Shown here in pieces: positions 61,466 to 64,000 of a stretch of 64,000 nt of DNA (positions within the stretch are counted from its first letter, which is position 1; the number at the start of each line of letters is the position of its first letter). The notes under the pieces are model-generated. The model was not told the DNA's origin. It saw only the letters and a list, made by a program, of their open reading frames with translations, and did not search any database. Source of the DNA: Luscinia megarhynchos (lineage: Eukaryota > Chordata > Aves > Passeriformes > Turdidae); NCBI GenBank assembly GCA_034336665.1, contig JAPFBE010000002.1, forward strand, positions 35,505,406 to 35,569,405, given 5' to 3'. The position numbers were made by a program, and so were the translations under genes.

Positions 61466-64000
61466 CGATACCAGGACAGACCTTTAAAAGTCCTTGTCAC
61501 CATCAAGGAAAAAATAAAAGAAATGAAAAACAGGTAGCAGATGCCCCAAAAGAAAAAAAAAGTTGCAGCTTAAGCCCAAGAAAAATTATTTAGAGCCTGC
61601 TTGCAAAATAGAAAGACTAACCCTGGCTTTTAAAATGTTTTCCAGTTATAAACTATTTGCATGCTAAATTAATATGAAAAAGTATATCTTTCCTTTAGTA
61701 TGTAAAAGTATGCAGATGCCTACCATGTCTTAAAAAATTAGCTATAATAAAATCTTTGAAAACATGGTTTTCTTACAGCTACAGATATTATTCTATTTTG
61801 CACTTACTTCAATGACTAGTTGTGTTCATTATACCTAAAAACCTCACATGTAATATCCATCTAACTGAAGAAATAACACAGACATGTTTGCAGATGGCAA
61901 ACACCTTCAGATTTATAAGTACTATGTTGCCTTTTTGCTCATATACGTCATATGTCTTTACTTCTCTCATTAATTATAAGCTTGTTGTAAAAGGACAAAA
62001 ACATTACAAGAGATGAAAATAAACTTCACAGCCAATGTTTGATTGCATCATAAAACCAAACATGTAAAAAAGTTGAAGAATTTTCATAATAAATCTTAAA
62101 GTTATAGATCCGAATCTTACTTTAATTAACATAATTAAATCTTAGCAGCTCCTTTTAGAAATACTATGCTTCAGCTGGAAAAGGAGCTTAATCCAAAGTT
62201 TAGAAATACTGCAGACAGTACTACATTTGCACTAAAATCAAATGACAGCAAAAATGCATCCCATTTCAGAAATATCACTGGCTTCTGTTCCTGGCCAAAT
62301 TCCAGTAAGAGTTTATGGTCTTTTTATATGTCTTTCAATATACAAAAAAACCTTAAAGGAATACGTGTCACTCATACTTATACCTAGTTTACATACGCCT
62401 GCTCTCTGTGGTGGTATAAAATGCATGTTCAGTGTGGGGTTGTTTTTTTTCCTCCTGTTTACCCAGAACAGATGTTGGGTAGATTAAAATAATCTTGCAA
62501 CAAAAAATCCACAGGCATATACAAGCACTTGACTTTGTACTGTATTTCATATTTTCTTTATCATACTTTCCTCCCTGCTCCTTAACTTTTTCTTTCTGAG
62601 CCTTGTGCTGTGGCACACTTCATACTACCACTGTAACATCTCTTCTTGTGCTAGACTGATTTCCACTTTTGCAGGTTAAGGAAACCCCTGACAAGCTGTT
62701 GCACCATTGCTGAGGGTAACATCCCATCATATAATCTGCCATACAGTCATGTTCCCATCATGTGGACTTCATTGAGGAAGAGGAGAGGTGTTAAATTTGC
62801 ATTTTTCCATGTAGCATATTCTGTTTAAATGAGGTAACATCAAAAAATGCTGTGTAAGGGGAGATCTTGTTATGCTCCCTAAAGATCAGAGATTTTGAGA
62901 TGATGAATAATTCAAGTTCATGGCTTTTGCTCAAATAAAATGCAAGTTGCTCATCTGCTGCACAGAACTGGGTTGTCACTGCTCTATTAGGTCTCCATTA
63001 TGGACTGCTGTCCTTGATGAACTAATCAGAGCACGGTAAAATGACTCTAGTTGTCCCTGATTATCAAACTATACTAAAATGGGTTCACAGATGAATGGGA
63101 AAACTCAATAATTTTTTTTCTTTAAAATGCTGCTTGTTTCACCGCAATCAAATAATCTGACTTTACTTACACAATGAAGAACATATCTTGAAAACACATG
63201 CTTAAAACTGATCATGTGAAATAAATTCAACAATCCCACTCATGAAACATGTCTTAAGTAATCCCTAGATCAGAAAACTTCAGCAGTTAATAATCCTAGA
63301 CTTTGCAGAGTTTTGGTGACTTTAACTTTAAATGCTGCTTGTACTATTATCTTCATTTTTATATTGTAGTGTTTAATTTTCTTTTTCAGAGTGGAGAGTA
63401 TTCTTTACATTAAAATAATACAGTAAAGAAAAGAAAAAAATCAGTTTTGTCATAATAATGTAATAAATATATTTTATGGCTGTATTACAATACAGAGGTC
63501 ACACCTTTCATCCCTCACAACATAGTCATGCTTTCTAATGAAATGTGTAGTAGCTAATGCATGTTAAATACCACCATCTTGAGAAAGATTCAAACCTAGT
63601 ATGTTTTGTCATGAGTGATGGAAAGTTTGTAGTTTGTTTGCTTAAACAGTGTGTCTTTAGGACAATGAATTACTTCTAAGCCTCATATGTTTGTTTATGC
63701 ATCAGGACAGCCACCTTTGTTTTCCAGGAAAACAGACATAAAATATCAATGTCATATTAGGAAGGGCACTTCTGCCATATCACTTTCTTTGCATCCTTTA
63801 GCTTTGCAATTTGTTTCTTTACACAACACCAAACAACCTAAAATTCCCAAGTCACCAGTGCAGTGGTACATCCAGAGGACTACGAAATGAAGAGTTTGTG
63901 ATACACGTGCTTGATTTCTTCTCAGCTATTTAGATTTCACACTGAATAGTCTGTGAGCACCTATTAACCAGCTATGGCAGAGTGGTCATGATTACTCAAG
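61466..64000. other. AT-rich stretch, nothing recognised
   Basis: No repeat family, RNA gene or coding exon was recognised. Open frames of 60-80 codons at 61822, 62166, 62389 and 63687 have no motifs. Confidence 0.55.

Noticed and set aside
1..64000. CRISPR arrays, bacterial operons, phage or plasmid features
   Set aside because: The repeats, AT-rich gene-poor structure and CR1/ERV content are those of a bird chromosome. No regularly spaced repeats or prokaryotic gene organisation were seen.

Overview
This is vertebrate, almost certainly bird (probably songbird), non-coding DNA: a 64 kb AT-rich stretch of intergenic or long-intron sequence. The organism call rests on the repeats. At least ten CR1 LINE fragments carry the avian CR1 3' end (short tandem ATTCTGTG/ATTCTATG-type termini) and the CR1 endonuclease and reverse transcriptase motifs. 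Several avian-type endogenous retrovirus (ERV) LTRs are also present. I found no intact protein-coding gene, rRNA or CRISPR array. Nearly all open reading frames over 60 codons are chance openings or lie inside retroelements.

Layout. 1-9 kb: unique AT-rich DNA with two small CR1 pieces (1911-2148 +, 5968-6202 +). 9-21 kb: a minus-strand CR1 3' piece (9028-9512), then about 11 kb with only microsatellites and one tiny CR1 end. 21.25-29.6 kb: the densest retroelement block. A 2.6 kb minus-strand CR1 (21251-23880) is interrupted by a 442 bp solo LTR (21874-22315), and faces a 2.9 kb plus-strand CR1 (26672-29609) that still reads as endonuclease plus reverse transcriptase. 32.9-33.5 kb: a minus-strand solo LTR with a perfect 5 bp target-site duplication. 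35.6-39.15 kb: two same-strand LTR 3' ends about 3.1 kb apart, enclosing a degenerate interior with an N-glycosylation-sequon-rich open frame; this is a candidate decayed provirus. 39-46 kb: nothing recognised. 46-52.9 kb: several CR1 pieces, one more minus-strand LTR (50824-51248), and a CR1 that has lost its reverse transcriptase (52105 onward). 58-59.1 kb: a CR1 3' end, a tRNA-Ile(AAT)-like pseudogene (58221-58293) and another CR1 3' piece ending in an A-rich tract. 60.46-61.46 kb: a 999 bp solo LTR with a perfect 5 bp duplication, carrying three identical 57 bp tandem units. 61.5-64 kb: nothing recognised.

No genes act together here. The history visible is repeated insertion of CR1 and ERV elements, 5' truncation, LTR-LTR recombination to solo LTRs, one clear nesting event, and decay. 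Family assignments come from remembered consensus features and motif reading, not from a database search.
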